Origin: Caulochytrium protostelioides
Lineage: Eukaryota; Chytridiomycota; Caulochytriomycetes; Caulochytriales; Caulochytriaceae
NCBI GenBank assembly: GCA_003615045.1
Contig: ML014161.1
Span: 55,646 to 119,645, forward strand
Direction of reading: 5' to 3'
Length of the DNA stretch: 64,000 nt
A program made the translations under genes and the position numbers. The notes below the pieces were generated by a model. It saw only the letters and a program-made list of their open reading frames with translations, ran no database searches and was not told the origin of the DNA. This document shows, piece by piece, positions 31,329-41,526 of this stretch (position 1 is the first letter of the stretch; every line of letters begins with the position of its first letter).

Positions 31329-33551
31329 TTATCGATCTCCGGGGTGATCATGGGCCCTGAGAAGGTCCGAATTCAGGCGATCCAGAATGGCGAGCCGCGG
31401 CTGAGCGCCCGCGACGGGGTTACAGCGGACGCGGGAGCGGAAGGCCGCACCGGCGTCGCCATCGAAGCGCTGGAGGGCCTTCTGGTAGGCCTGGGCGCAC
31501 ACGGCGTCCAGTCTTGCTGTCATCATCGTGTCGTGCTCGGCCTCCTCGTCGAACTGGACCGCAATGAGCCGCAAGTACTCGGTATACCGGGCCTCCAGGA
31601 GCGCCATCTCGGCGACCTGCGCTACGCGGGCTTCCTCCTCACGGACGTGCTGCATCCGTGTCAGCTCGGCGGCGGCCTCGGCGCGGGACTCTCGGATGCG
31701 CGCAACGACGGAGCGCCGCGGGCCGGCGTTCATGACGACGCTTGGGCGGCCGCTGCTCGGCGCGACGGAGCCTGCTCCCGCTGTCGGCGCGCGGACGACC
31801 ACCCCAGTACGCGGCGGCGCGGTCGTCGACGGCGACCGCGACAGCGTGCTGGCAACCGCGCTGGCGTGCAGCGCGTCGACGTCGGGCGCTTTCCCGTGAT
31901 TGCTCGCCATCAGCGTCCGCAGCTTGTCACTCTCGGCCTGCCGGAGCGCGAGCTGCTTCTCGAGCATCTCGACATCCTTGGCAACAGCCTCGGTCGTCTG
32001 GGCGAGTTCGGCGCGGCGTGCTGCCAGCAGCGTCGGGAAGTAGACGGCCGCCACGGGCGTCCCGTCCTCCCATGGCACGGTGCATTGCGTCAGATACGTC
32101 ACGTATGGCTCAATGTGCCACCGCGTCTCCACATGCTTCGGCAGGATCCGTGAGAAGTGAGCCGGGTGCAGCACCGGATCGTCGCTCGTTGTCGTCGTCG
32201 TCGTCGCCGAGCCCGTGGTGCCCGGGACCGCGGCGCCGTGGGCGGATTCCGAAAGACTCGCCAGCGAGACGGAGCTATCTTGGCGCGTGCTCCCGTCCGC
32301 ATGGCTGAGCCGGTCGCCCTCCCGCCGCGCGAGCGAGAGCCGAGCGTGGCCCACCATCCCGGGACCTGCCAGGTCCCGGCCCAGGCCGCGCACGGACATG
32401 GACGATGACGGCGGCGCGATGCTGCTGCGGCCCGAGAAGACGGCGTCACCTACCGGCTCCGAGGGCGTGACGGTCCCGCTGCCAAACAGCATCTCCGACA
32501 CCACGCGGTGATCGCTGTACATCCCGGGCGCCGCGGCGGCGGTCCCAAGACCCGTCCCCGCGGGACCGGTCGCTCGGTGCAGCGCATCGTGCTGAAGCCG
32601 CGCGTCCATATCGTCGATCTGGGCCTGTAGTGCATGAAGCACCACGTTGGTGCGGGTGAGCACCTGGTGGACGGCCTGGCGCTCGGCGTGGTGGGCGGCT
32701 ATGACGGCGGCGCGGCGCTGCGCGCGGTCTTGGGCGAGCCGCTGCTGGCGCAGCCGGAACTGCTCGAGCGCGGCACGCTGTTGGCTCTGCCGGGCGACGG
32801 TGGCGGCGGCGGCCACGCGCGCCTTGGCGGCCTGGCCAATCTGGGCGAGCGACTGCGTATACGCGGCGCAGGTGGCGTCGGCCCACGCCGTCTCACGGTC
32901 GCGCCATACGCTGACGGTCTGGGCGAAGCGCTGTGTCTCGGACGTCAGATGTGCCGCAAGCGCCGCGAGATCGGTCTGGATGGCGCGGACGCCCGGCATC
33001 TCCGTCACAACGGTCTGCGTCGCGCGGGAGACGCCGTGCGGCGGCACGTAGTCGGCGAACTCTACGAGGCGCAGCAGTGAGTCCACCCGCGGCAGCAGGC
33101 GGCCGGGCATGGTTTCGGGGGGCGGGAATAGCGGGATTGTCTTAGGATCCGTGAGCACGGGGACATCGACCGGCGTGAAGTCGGGAATGCCTTTCGACGT
33201 CAGCGTGATCGCGACTGGCATCGCTGATGATGCTGGCGGTGCAGACGGTGCGAATGGCGATGTGACGGTGGCGGCGTGCATCCTGGCCCCGTCATCGTCG
33301 GGATCGGCACACCAGGCCGCCCTGCCGGTCAGCATGGCGGGAATCGCCGGCGACCCGGGTGATGCGGTCGTGAAAGAGGAGCGTTTCGCAACAGGCGAGG
33401 ACGACATAGCCAATGATGATGAGGAGAACGACCGTGGCGCGGTCAGTGATGAGGTTACGATCGTCGAGGAAGGTGGGGGACAGACGGTGAGTCGGAGCCG
33501 CGGTCGCGGCGGCAACGTCGCCGGCTCCGGGCCGCTGGAAGGGTCGCCCAT
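31329..33551 (-). CDS. Uncharacterised coiled-coil protein next to the radial spoke gene
   Basis: Intact 740-codon frame with an ATG start. I do not recognise a family. The N terminus (1-110) is Ser/Pro/Ala-rich and disordered. A more ordered stretch around 115-190 contains KGIPDFTPVDVPVLTDPKTI and RLVEFADYVPPHGVSRATQT. Residues about 190-320 form an Ala/Gln/Arg-rich helix, including ALEQFRLRQQRLAQDRAQRR. A low-complexity Ser/Thr segment (about 345-450) precedes a second ordered block (VETRWHIEPYVTYLTQCTVP, then helices to the end). The stop is 112 bp from the convergent radial spoke gene. Codon use and composition resemble the real genes nearby, and the frame is long and non-repetitive. A flagellar or cytoskeletal role is only a guess from helical content and neighbourhood. 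Confidence 0.65.
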   Translation of the reverse strand: MGDPSSGPEPATLPPRPRLRLTVCPPPSSTIVTSSLTAPRSFSSSSLAMSSSPVAKRSSFTTASPGSPAIPAMLTGRAAWCADPDDDGARMHAATVTSPFAPSAPPASSAMPVAITLTSKGIPDFTPVDVPVLTDPKTIPLFPPPETMPGRLLPRVDSLLRLVEFADYVPPHGVSRATQTVVTEMPGVRAIQTDLAALAAHLTSETQRFAQTVSVWRDRETAWADATCAAYTQSLAQIGQAAKARVAAAATVARQSQQRAALEQFRLRQQRLAQDRAQRRAAVIAAHHAERQAVHQVLTRTNVVLHALQAQIDDMDARLQHDALHRATGPAGTGLGTAAAAPGMYSDHRVVSEMLFGSGTVTPSEPVGDAVFSGRSSIAPPSSSMSVRGLGRDLAGPGMVGHARLSLARREGDRLSHADGSTRQDSSVSLASLSESAHGAAVPGTTGSATTTTTTSDDPVLHPAHFSRILPKHVETRWHIEPYVTYLTQCTVPWEDGTPVAAVYFPTLLAARRAELAQTTEAVAKDVEMLEKQLALRQAESDKLRTLMASNHGKAPDVDALHASAVASTLSRSPSTTAPPRTGVVVRAPTAGAGSVAPSSGRPSVVMNAGPRRSVVARIRESRAEAAAELTRMQHVREEEARVAQVAEMALLEARYTEYLRLIAVQFDEEAEHDTMMTARLDAVCAQAYQKALQRFDGDAGAAFRSRVRCNPVAGAQPRLAILDRLNSDLLRAHDHPGDR

Positions 33552-35035
33552 CCTCGCGCGTCGGGACTGCTGGAAGCGGGCGTCAGTATGGCCACGGTCG
33601 ATGCGAGAGACATCATCGTCTGGTCTTTCAAGCCGGCACGTGGCATCATCGCCGATGCGATGGCCGATGGCGATGCCCCCTATATCTGCTGAACCCCTTG
33701 TGCCGAGCGATCGGCAGGCCGCCTATCAACACGCAGTCGCTCGATCAAGGTGACGCCATTGTGCAACGAGCCACGGTCAACGGCATTGACCATCCATACC
33801 CGTGGAGAGGAGGAGTCGGTCACTTCCGAAATCACCATCGTGGAGCCCCCTTCCTCGTCTCGCTGTTGAGGAGGCATGATTGTTATGAAGCGGACATCTC
33901 GACCCATATTCACCTTGACTTTTCACCCTCGACTTGGGCACCATCCCACCGCCTCACATTTGCCGTCGGTCATGCCGCCGTCATCTCCTCGACATCCAAA
34001 GGATGTTTCATAGCGATCTCAGCGCGGTGAGCGTAAGGAGCATGCGAAAGAGAAAAAGTAAAATAACGTGCCAAGACGATATTTGGTGGAAGCGCACGGG
34101 CGCCGGAGTATACGCACGCCGGTGGGAAAAAGTCAACGAGAAAACGAAAGAAACACGTAGAGACCACATTCACAACCGGCTGGAGACAGGAGGGAAAAAA
34201 GAAAATGCGGTTGTCGTTGATCGATTGTGATGTGCGGACGGCACGTGTCTTGAAGAAGAGTAAAGGAGTTGAAGCGCCGCTAGGGCGTCAACACTAAGAG
34301 TAAATCATGTGAAGTGGGCGTGAAAAAGTTGGGAGCAAAGTCAGCATCAAAGAAATGAAGATACGAACATACGAGCATACGAACAAGTCAGACAGGCGCG
34401 AATACGATAGGAGGGACAGCCGAAGCGTGCAAGACCAGCCCGTCGATGGCATCCCAAACGTGAATGGCCCGACGCCGCGGTTGTTGATGTCGTAATCGCC
34501 TTTGGGGCCATTCGTCGCCTATGCATATCCCGTGGCGCTCGCTTGCTTCTTGTCCGAGCCGCTACCACGCCCGACCGCTGGAAGCAGCAAGGCGCTGTAG
34601 CGCCACGAGCAGCCACGTCGTGCCGCCTCATCCGCGCCAGCGAAGGGGTCACGCATCGCTTGCTTGGCAACCATCGTTTCCGCCCAACGATGCCGTGCCG
34701 CGACGCATGACCTCGGAAGTTTTCCGGATAGCGATGTCGCGCGACGAGTGGCTCATGAGCGATGAGCGATGAATATTGCCAGCTGAGGGTCGTGGCGCAT
34801 CGAGAGCTCGGCAGCACGGTGCTGTTGATGCACGTGATGCATGGTGCAGCGTTCCGCCACACCGCGGGGGCCATGCTGCCGTCCAAGCCGCCGCCATAGA
34901 GGGGAGCGAGGATGATGCGAGAGAGGCGGTGGACCTCAATGGGCCGAGACTGGGGTCACGATCGGGTCGACCGGTGCAGGAAGCATGCGGGTAGCGCGCC
35001 GCAGAGGGTGCGTGGGTCTGATTTTCTTTCTTGTA
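33552..35035. other. Intergenic, no gene recognised
   Basis: Composition is more balanced than in the flanks (AT-rich near 34040-34380). Short frames on both strands have no domain character. The part next to 35035 is the RAS 3' flank, since RAS is on the minus strand. Confidence 0.5.
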
Positions 35036-35641
35036 TTACATGATGACACACATCTTCTTCTTCTTCTTCTTGATGCCGTTCTGTCCGGGACCCATATGGC
35101 TGCGGTTCTCGTCGCGGATCGCTCGGACGAGCTGATAGAAGGCTTCGTCGACGTTGGTCTTGGAGCGCGCCGACGTCTCGAGGAAGCGGCAGCCCATCAT
35201 GCTGGCGAGCTCACGGCCTTCGGCGGTGCTGACCTGGCGCTCGGAGCCCAAGTCGCTCTTGTTACCGACAAGCACGACCGGGAACCAATCTCGGTCCTTG
35301 ATACGGAGAATTTGCTGGAAGAAGGTCTGGATCTCGTCGAACGAGGAGCGGTGGGTGATCGAGTAGACCATGAGGAAGCCCTCGCCTGAGCGCATGTATT
35401 GCTCGCGCATCGCCGAGTACTCTTCCTGGCCCGCGGTATCCAACACATCGAGCAAGGCGGTCTCGCCGTCAACAAGGGCTTGCTTGCGGTAGCTGTCCTC
35501 GATCGTGGGATCATACTCGTCGACGAACTGCGACTGGATGAATTGAATTGTCAGAGCGGACTTGCCGACGCCGCCGCCGCCCACGACGACGATTTTGTAC
35601 TCGCGCACCAAGTTGGCGCGCGACATCGGTCGTTGCGACAT
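35036..35641 (-). CDS. RAS: Ras family small GTPase
   Basis: Membrane-anchored molecular switch of 201 aa. The P loop GGGGVGKS covers residues 21-28, the effector loop is [12 protein letters not shown], switch II is [20 protein letters not shown] (catalytic Gln 72, equivalent to Q61), G4 is NKSD and G5 is ETSAR. The short hypervariable region ends in six lysines and CVIM, a CAAX box for farnesylation. The polybasic stretch replaces palmitoylation cysteines, as in human K-Ras4B. It fits canonical Ras, not Rap, Ral or Rheb. The start [20 protein letters not shown] is preferred; a second Met at residue 6 is also possible. The open frame continues upstream without family similarity. The coding region has no intron. 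Confidence 0.95.
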   Translation of the reverse strand: MSQRPMSRANLVREYKIVVVGGGGVGKSALTIQFIQSQFVDEYDPTIEDSYRKQALVDGETALLDVLDTAGQEEYSAMREQYMRSGEGFLMVYSITHRSSFDEIQTFFQQILRIKDRDWFPVVLVGNKSDLGSERQVSTAEGRELASMMGCRFLETSARSKTNVDEAFYQLVRAIRDENRSHMGPGQNGIKKKKKKMCVIM

Positions 35642-36809
35642 GGCGGAGCGGGCGGCACACCGGCGGAGGTAAGGAGGGGAATTTCCGAAGGAAAGCGGCG
35701 GGACGCAAGCGAGGAGAACGACGCCGACAGGATCGCGATCGCGAATCGCAGAGCCCAACCGTCAGGGACCGTTAGGGAACTTCAGGGAACTTCAGGGATC
35801 AGGGTCAAGGGAACACCCGGCGTAAGGCAGGTCGGCCGATCTGTTACGACACCCGCAGCGGGGAGGGCTGGTGGCGGCAAGACGCCCTGGAGATCCACAG
35901 CAGGGCGAGCGAGGCACTGCAGGAGTGCTCTTCAAGCGATAAGGAAAACGCGTCCGTGCCTTCGAGTTGCCGCTCGCAGCCGGTACGATGTGAGGGCAGA
36001 GAGGGGTGAGATGGAAAAAGGGCGGCGGCGACGTATGCGCACCAACGCATACGCAGACGCTTGCGCTTACACACACAGGGGCGCGCGCGCAGAGTCGGCG
36101 TCTGCTAATCGCCAAGGAGGCCGGTTGTAATGCGAGAGAAATGAAACACGCGGGCCGTTGCGTGCTTCGTGGCTGGCAGGCAGCGGACTCGTCTCAGCGG
36201 CGCGCCACGAACAGCCAAGGAGCAGCAGCAGCAGCAGCAGCAGCAGGTGAAGCGGGAGCAGCCAACGAAGGGCGATGATAGCTCGGATCAACGGGAACCA
36301 GCGAGCGGCAGCACGCGGCAGAGCGATACCCCAAAACAACAGCGTGGATGGCGCTGCGTGGGGACGGAGCGAGGACCGACCGTGTGGGTTGCGGAATTTT
36401 GGGGTGTGGCCTGGAAGGGCGAGCACGGGGCGAGCACGGAGGCGAGCCGGACAAGTTCGAGGACACGGGGTCGCCGCGGCCGAAATGGCGAAAGGAGACG
36501 AGCGAGGGGAGGAGCACAGGGCTGCGGCCGCGGCCCAAGCAGAGCTCGCGAAAACGAAAAGGGCCAAGGCACTCGCCGCGTGGCGCGTTCAGTGACCTGT
36601 TCGGGAGGAGGAGGGGGACGCAGCGGGCTCGGTGGACTCGACGCGGATTTTTTTCCAGTGGTCAGCAAGACCGAGGTCGATCAGACGCCCACGGCTTCCA
36701 AGGCTGCCCATGGCCTCCCAGGCAGAGTGCTGCGTATAAACGATGTACACGATACAAATGAATAGAACAGAGAGATGGTGGTGACGAGGCATAGTGAGTC
36801 CAGACGTTC
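35642..36809. other. RAS upstream region, no gene recognised
   Basis: Contains a CAG trinucleotide run at 36222-36246 and GC-rich open frames on both strands that are mutually overlapping and Arg/Gly/Pro-rich. No domain is seen. Confidence 0.5.
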
Positions 36810-38130
36810 AAGACTCCTGACGTCGTGGTCATGGCCAGATCAGGACGATCGGGCCGACCCTTTATTCTGGAGCGCCGACTTCATAACCTCGCTTCCAGGG
36901 ATCTAGCGGTGTTGTGCATCCCGCGTGGTGCGCTGGCGGTGGACGATATCCTCTGCCTCTGCTGGAACATTGAGCACACCAAGTGGGCCGCGTATCGGTA
37001 GGCAAACCGACATAGGGTCGCTTCTTTACTCCTTGAGCTCGAGGGGCGAAATCACCTCTTGGGCTCCTGCCACTTCAGGGTGTCAAGTTAGAGGGCATCG
37101 CGGGTACTTTCCCTGTGATACAGGAATGGGAACCATGGAAGCCACTGCTGAGCACGTCCGGATGAGATCCTGTGAGAAGGCTCACCAGCCGTGATGCTTC
37201 AGCTCTCGCTCCCTGGCCACCCCACCGGACCGACCGTTCGGCCCCCCATCACCATCTGGTCCCTGCACATGCCGAAATGCGATACGTGACGGTACCATAC
37301 GATGCCAGTCAATACGATGGGTCTTGCCCGTATACCCGGCGTCTCTCGATGCTCTGCGCCGAGTACCACCAATAATGTGGTTCGCCACGTACGATGCGCT
37401 GTGAACCGAGTACCTGAAGCCGCGCTGGGCACGCCAGCGCCTGCGAATGTACGGAGGCAAGCAGCGCGTGTTTGTCCCAGTTCTTGAACCGCGTCGCCGA
37501 GGGGGCGGCCCCGGAGATGAAGCCGGTGGTCGCTGAAGTGATGGTTGCCTATGGCGTCTCCAAGTTTGCACCCGGCGGCCAACGGCTCGAGCGTACAAGG
37601 CGTGTGTCCAGCGCTCCTGCTCCATTCTGCTCGATGAGTTCTGGACGACCCAGGTGCATGCCGAGACGAATGACATCCTGGCCAAGATGAAAGCCCGGGA
37701 CCCGACGACCGTGCCGATCTCTCCCGCGTCCCGGGCCGGTGCTCCTGAGGCCGCGCCGATGAGGATTAACCGAATCTACAGGACCCCGACGGGTGCTCCC
37801 CCGACGGCGCCGACGGCCGTCGACCCGGTCTGCAAGACCCGGGTGTATGCCCAGACGATTGTGGCCCTGAAACCTGGGCATCGCCGGCGCCAGGGAACCG
37901 TGATCCGAGGTTTGCTGTGGTGTGAAGCCCCTCCACAGCAAGTTTGTGAACCGCAATCTCAATGCCACGTTGAACATCCGACGCGTACTGGCCTTACCCG
38001 CCAGACTGTAGGCGTTGTGCCGCAACGGGCAAGACCCCCTGCAGCCCAAGATCGGCAAGCTCATCCGACACTGAACCAAGATGCGCTACCGCCTCGGAGG
38101 GGGGACCCATGAGGGGCGCCATGGAGGGCA
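36810..38130 (+). pseudogene. Decayed Fanzor/TnpB-like RNA-guided nuclease element (copy 3, most complete)
   Basis: Reading across frames, the region about 37400-38074 gives an ordered series of Fanzor-like blocks. A basic helix comes first (RWARQRLRMYGGKQRVF). The second block, in another frame, is LNRVAEGAAPEMKPVVAEVM followed by VAYGVSKFAPGG. After a further shift near 37587 comes LLDEFWTTQVHAETNDIL (RuvC-II, here DEFWT in place of DEFRT). HRRRQGTVIRGLLWCEA follows and, after another shift, KFVNRNLNATLNIRR (RuvC-III, with N in place of the expected catalytic D). An internal stop follows, and the end is KIGKLIRH-stop at 38072-38074. At least three frameshifts and changed catalytic residues show it is dead. 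Upstream blocks at 36813-36922 and 37038-37120 are shared with copy 2. Family assignment rests on motif order and spacing. Confidence 0.65.
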
Positions 38131-38582
38131 TGGCATGCGCCGATTCTTAGCATGAATACAGTGGCGCAGCACGCTTCGCCTTTCCAAGTCTACCGAGTCG
38201 GACTTGCGCCAATGCCGATGGCCCAAGCAACGGAACCGACCGACTTGGAGCTCCCCTGTAGCATCATCCGCGACCCACGTGACGTGATTTCGTCCGCGGA
38301 GGCGGCTATAGTGGTGGTGCGGTGTCATCTCTGGGGCATCGCTGATGAGACCGCGAGCACCGCATCGTGACGTCGTAAGCGACGCGGGGATAACTCCGCC
38401 GCTTTGGCCACCAACTCCGCTCCTGCGATAATACCCGACAGTACTTGCTCAGTTCGGCCATCGGCGGCTCCCCTCCTCCTCCTCCGGTACCCTCGCTGCC
38501 AGTCGCGTTGTTCTCCGGCGACACGTGCCTCTCGTCTCCGTGGTTCTCCCCCGCGTGACGTGATCCGCCGCGGGCTTCAGCG
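38131..38582. other. TRM61 upstream region
   Basis: Mixed composition between the third Fanzor-like remnant and the TRM61 start codon. It probably contains the TRM61 promoter and leader. No gene is seen. Confidence 0.5.
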
Positions 38583-40085
38583 ATGTCGTTCCTGGCCCAC
38601 GGGGCCCGCGTCGCCAAGGCAGGCGATTTGGCGATTCTGTATATGAGCCCAACGAATCTGGCGCCGATCGTGCTGGCCGACGGCGGGATCATCCACAACC
38701 GCTTCGGACGCTTCTATCACACGCAGTTCCTCGGCCAGGCCTACGGCTCGCGGATCCGCTCCTCCGACAACCTCGGCTTCGTCTACCTGCTGGCCCCGAC
38801 GCCCGAGCTGTGGACGCTCGCGCTGCCCCACCGCACCCAGATCCTGTACAACACCGACATCTCGTTTATTACGAGCCAACTCGAGCTTAAGCCAGGCTCG
38901 GTCGTGATCGAGACGGGCACCGGCAGCGGGTCCTTTACCCATGCGGTAAGTCTGCTCCAACGAACCGAGGAATTTCCCACAGCAGGGAAGGATCACTCTC
39001 ACTATCGCCGACATGTGAACTCACCGGCGTGTCTGATTGATCGTTATTACTGATCATTATTGGATGAATGTCGTCGTTATCGTCGTCACGTGGTCAACAT
39101 CAATGTCGACCTACGCTTTGCTATGCGCCTATCTGGATGCTTTTCCATATGCCAGCTGGCACGCACGGTCGCACCGCATGGCCATGTCTACACGTATGAA
39201 TACCACAGCGAGCGCCAAAAAAAGGCGCAGATCGAGTTCGAGCAGCACGGACTCCGCCACGTGGTGACCTCCACCCACGCCGATGCTTACTTGGACGGTT
39301 TCCACGTGAAGGCTCAAGCCGACGCTGTCTTCCTCGACCTGCCCGCGCCATGGGACGCCGTCTCGCACGCCGTCGCGGCGCTCAACCCGGCCCGCGTGAC
39401 CCGCCTCTGTTCCTTCAGCCCCTGCATCGAGCAGATCATCCAAACGGTCGCCGCTCTCGAGGCCCACGGCTTTGCCCAGATCCGCATGTTCGAGGTCCTT
39501 GTCCGCGAGTATGAAGTCCGCCATGTCCAGGTCCAGTTACCCGGATGCTATGCGGGCAACAAGAAAGAAGCCCGCCTGCGTGCGCGCGCCAAGACCGCCG
39601 CGTCCCGTCTCGCCGCTGCCGCGTCCGCCACCACGGCCTCCAGTGACGATGGCGCGGAGACCACCACCGACGGCGCCACGGCCTCGCCGATGTCGGCCGA
39701 CGCCACGCCGTCCGCCAAGCGTGTCAAGTTGGCCAACGGCACGGCGGTGCCGTCGATACGACAGGAAGCTGTCACGGACGCGGACGCGGACGCCGACGAT
39801 GTTCCGTCAGGACCCCGCACGGTCGCTTCCTTCCGTCCGGCGGCCGAAGCTCGCGGCCACACCTCCTACCTGCTGTTCGCGACGCTCTATCCCGAACGGT
39901 ACCGCCCGTCCGCGGCTGAAATCGCGGCAGTCGCCGCGCAGCGCGCCGCCGATGCAGCGGAAGTGCAGAGCGCCGAGCGCGAGGCCGCGGATGTCGAGAA
40001 GGCCGCTCAGGACGCGATTGCCGCCGTGCATGCCGCCGCTGCGACGAGCCCGCCGCCCGTCGTGACGGCCTCGTCGGCCCGTTGA
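38583..40085 (+). CDS. TRM61: tRNA (adenine-58-N1)-methyltransferase catalytic subunit, two exons
   Basis: Exon 1 (38583-38945) and exon 2 (39156-40085) encode 430 aa. The enzyme, with its partner Trm6, makes m1A58 in tRNA, including initiator tRNA; the yeast gene is also called GCD14. The N-terminal beta domain (VLADGGIIHNRFGRFYHTQF, GSRIRSSDNLGFVYLLAPTP) is followed by the Rossmann domain with SAM motif I (VIETGTGSGSFTHA joined to LARTVAPHGHVYTYEYH), the acidic-loop motif DAVFLDLPAPWDAV and the late block YEVRHVQVQLPGCYAG. RGHTSYLLFATLYPE is the usual C-terminal strand. Residues about 300-370 form an Ala/Thr-rich low-complexity insert, and the tail is Ala/Glu-rich. The partner TRM6 is not in the window. 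The gene is convergent with the phosphoesterase-like gene 150 bp away. Confidence 0.92.
38946..39155 (+). other. Predicted TRM61 intron (210 nt)
   Basis: The donor is CATGCG|GTAAGT, an excellent consensus, and the acceptor is ATATGCCAG|CTGG. Both are phase 0, and the join restores the family sequence GSFTHA-LARTVAPHG inside SAM motif I. A CTGAT-type branch-point candidate lies near 39050. Confidence 0.9.
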
Positions 40086-40233
40086 GCTCTCAACGCTGTG
40101 AATTATATAAAAGAAAACTGAAAAAAGAAATTCATTGAACGACAGCATCGTCGCCAACATGGGCATGTCGTCGTCACTGGTGTCCTCCTCGTCGTCCGCG
40201 TCGTTGGCGGGAAGGACGATTGAAGTCACGATT

Positions 40234-41526
40234 TCATGCGGCGGTGGGCTGGGCGACCGGCACGTCTTGGGTGCGCGGCGCGTTGGGGTCGCCCGGCGGG
40301 GCAGGCACGCCGGCCATGCCGTGGACGCGGCCGTCGGAGCCGCGGAACCAGGAGACGCGGTTGTGAGGCGCGTCGGCACGCAGGGTAATGCCGCGGACGC
40401 CGAGCTCCGGCGGGGCCGTCGGGCAGACCTGCAGCCGCCAGAGATCGTTGGTAAAGCAGCAGTGCAGGTACGGCAAGATCTTGCGGTCGTGGTGGGGCGG
40501 GTGGTAGACGGCCTCGATGCCGGCCATGCGCAGCCGCTGGTGGAAGTCCTCGCTCCAGCCGCACTTGGTATCGGCGCGCGGCGCGGCGCTGAGGAAGAGG
40601 ATGCCGGGCGGGCCGTACTCGTGGCCGGCGTCGAGCCCCGTCGTGACGATCCAGTTGGTCGCGGCGTCGAGCCAGTCGAGCGCCGTGTCCGAGACCGGGA
40701 TGGCCGCGTTCTCGTCGTGCAGCGCCAGCCGGCGCTGGTCGCGCTGCGGGGCGTTGAGGCCTTCGATGAACCACAGCGCCTGCACCAGGGCGCCGTGCGA
40801 TACGAGGTGCACGTGGTGTTCGGGGGCGTTGGTCGCGAGGCCCCACGGGCGGTGGTGATCGTCCTCGCTGAGGCCGCGAGACACCTCGGTGCTGCTGCCG
40901 TTCACGGGCAGCGCGCCGGGCACGCTGGCAGCATGCTCGCGCATCTGCCGCTGCGCCTCCTCGTCCAGCGCCAGCTCGTTGTCGCCGAGCAGCGCGAAGC
41001 TCGGGGTGGCGGCCGTATTGACGAGGCTCTGCCACAGCGGCTGGAGGTCGCCCGGGATCTGGTCGGCGGCCGGCGGCACGAGGTTCCCGAGGAAGACGGT
41101 CATGTCGGGGCTCTCCAGCTCGTAGAGGCGCGAGAGCACGCGGCGCTGGGTCGCGACGGTCTCGCGGGTGGCGTTGGCATTGGCCGCGACGAGGATCGTG
41201 AGCGACCCGTCTTCTTTAAACTGGAAGCGCGACGCGGCGTTCTGGTAGCGCGTGGCCGACGGGGGCGGCGCGGCGAGGTCGATGGCGCCGTTGGCCGCGG
41301 CGCTGCGGTTCGGCGCGTGGGTGGGGGCTGTGGAGATCGCGATGAGCACGGTGATCAGCAGCGCCGTGCCCATCACGACGAGCGCCGCGATCGTTTTGCG
41401 CTCGCGCAGCCGCTGCTGGCATCGTGCGATCATCGATGCTTTTCTTGGTTTGAAAGGGCTCGTCGTCGGATGCGTCGGATGGCCCTCGTCGTCCCAGCCG
41501 ACGGCGCTGTACTCCGCCGTCATCAT
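40234..41526 (-). CDS. Membrane-anchored calcineurin-like phosphoesterase, apparently catalytically dead
   Basis: A frame of 430 aa from the first ATG. A single hydrophobic helix (IAALVVMGTALLITVLIAIS, about residues 45-65) suggests a type II membrane protein with a large lumenal or vacuolar domain. The order of blocks resembles Dcr2/PPA29-type metallophosphoesterases: SPDMTVFLGNLV sits where TGDLI-like sequence is expected, FALLGDNE where GNHD is expected, VSDTALDWLDAATNWI like the QxxWL helix, GILFLSAAP like FFHIPLPE, and IEAVYHPPHHDRK where GHDH is expected. The metal ligands at these places are largely replaced, so if the homology is right this is a pseudoenzyme. The homology is inferred from pattern order and could be wrong. 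The gene is convergent with TRM61. Confidence 0.55.
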   Translation of the reverse strand: MMTAEYSAVGWDDEGHPTHPTTSPFKPRKASMIARCQQRLRERKTIAALVVMGTALLITVLIAISTAPTHAPNRSAAANGAIDLAAPPPSATRYQNAASRFQFKEDGSLTILVAANANATRETVATQRRVLSRLYELESPDMTVFLGNLVPPAADQIPGDLQPLWQSLVNTAATPSFALLGDNELALDEEAQRQMREHAASVPGALPVNGSSTEVSRGLSEDDHHRPWGLATNAPEHHVHLVSHGALVQALWFIEGLNAPQRDQRRLALHDENAAIPVSDTALDWLDAATNWIVTTGLDAGHEYGPPGILFLSAAPRADTKCGWSEDFHQRLRMAGIEAVYHPPHHDRKILPYLHCCFTNDLWRLQVCPTAPPELGVRGITLRADAPHNRVSWFRGSDGRVHGMAGVPAPPGDPNAPRTQDVPVAQPTAA

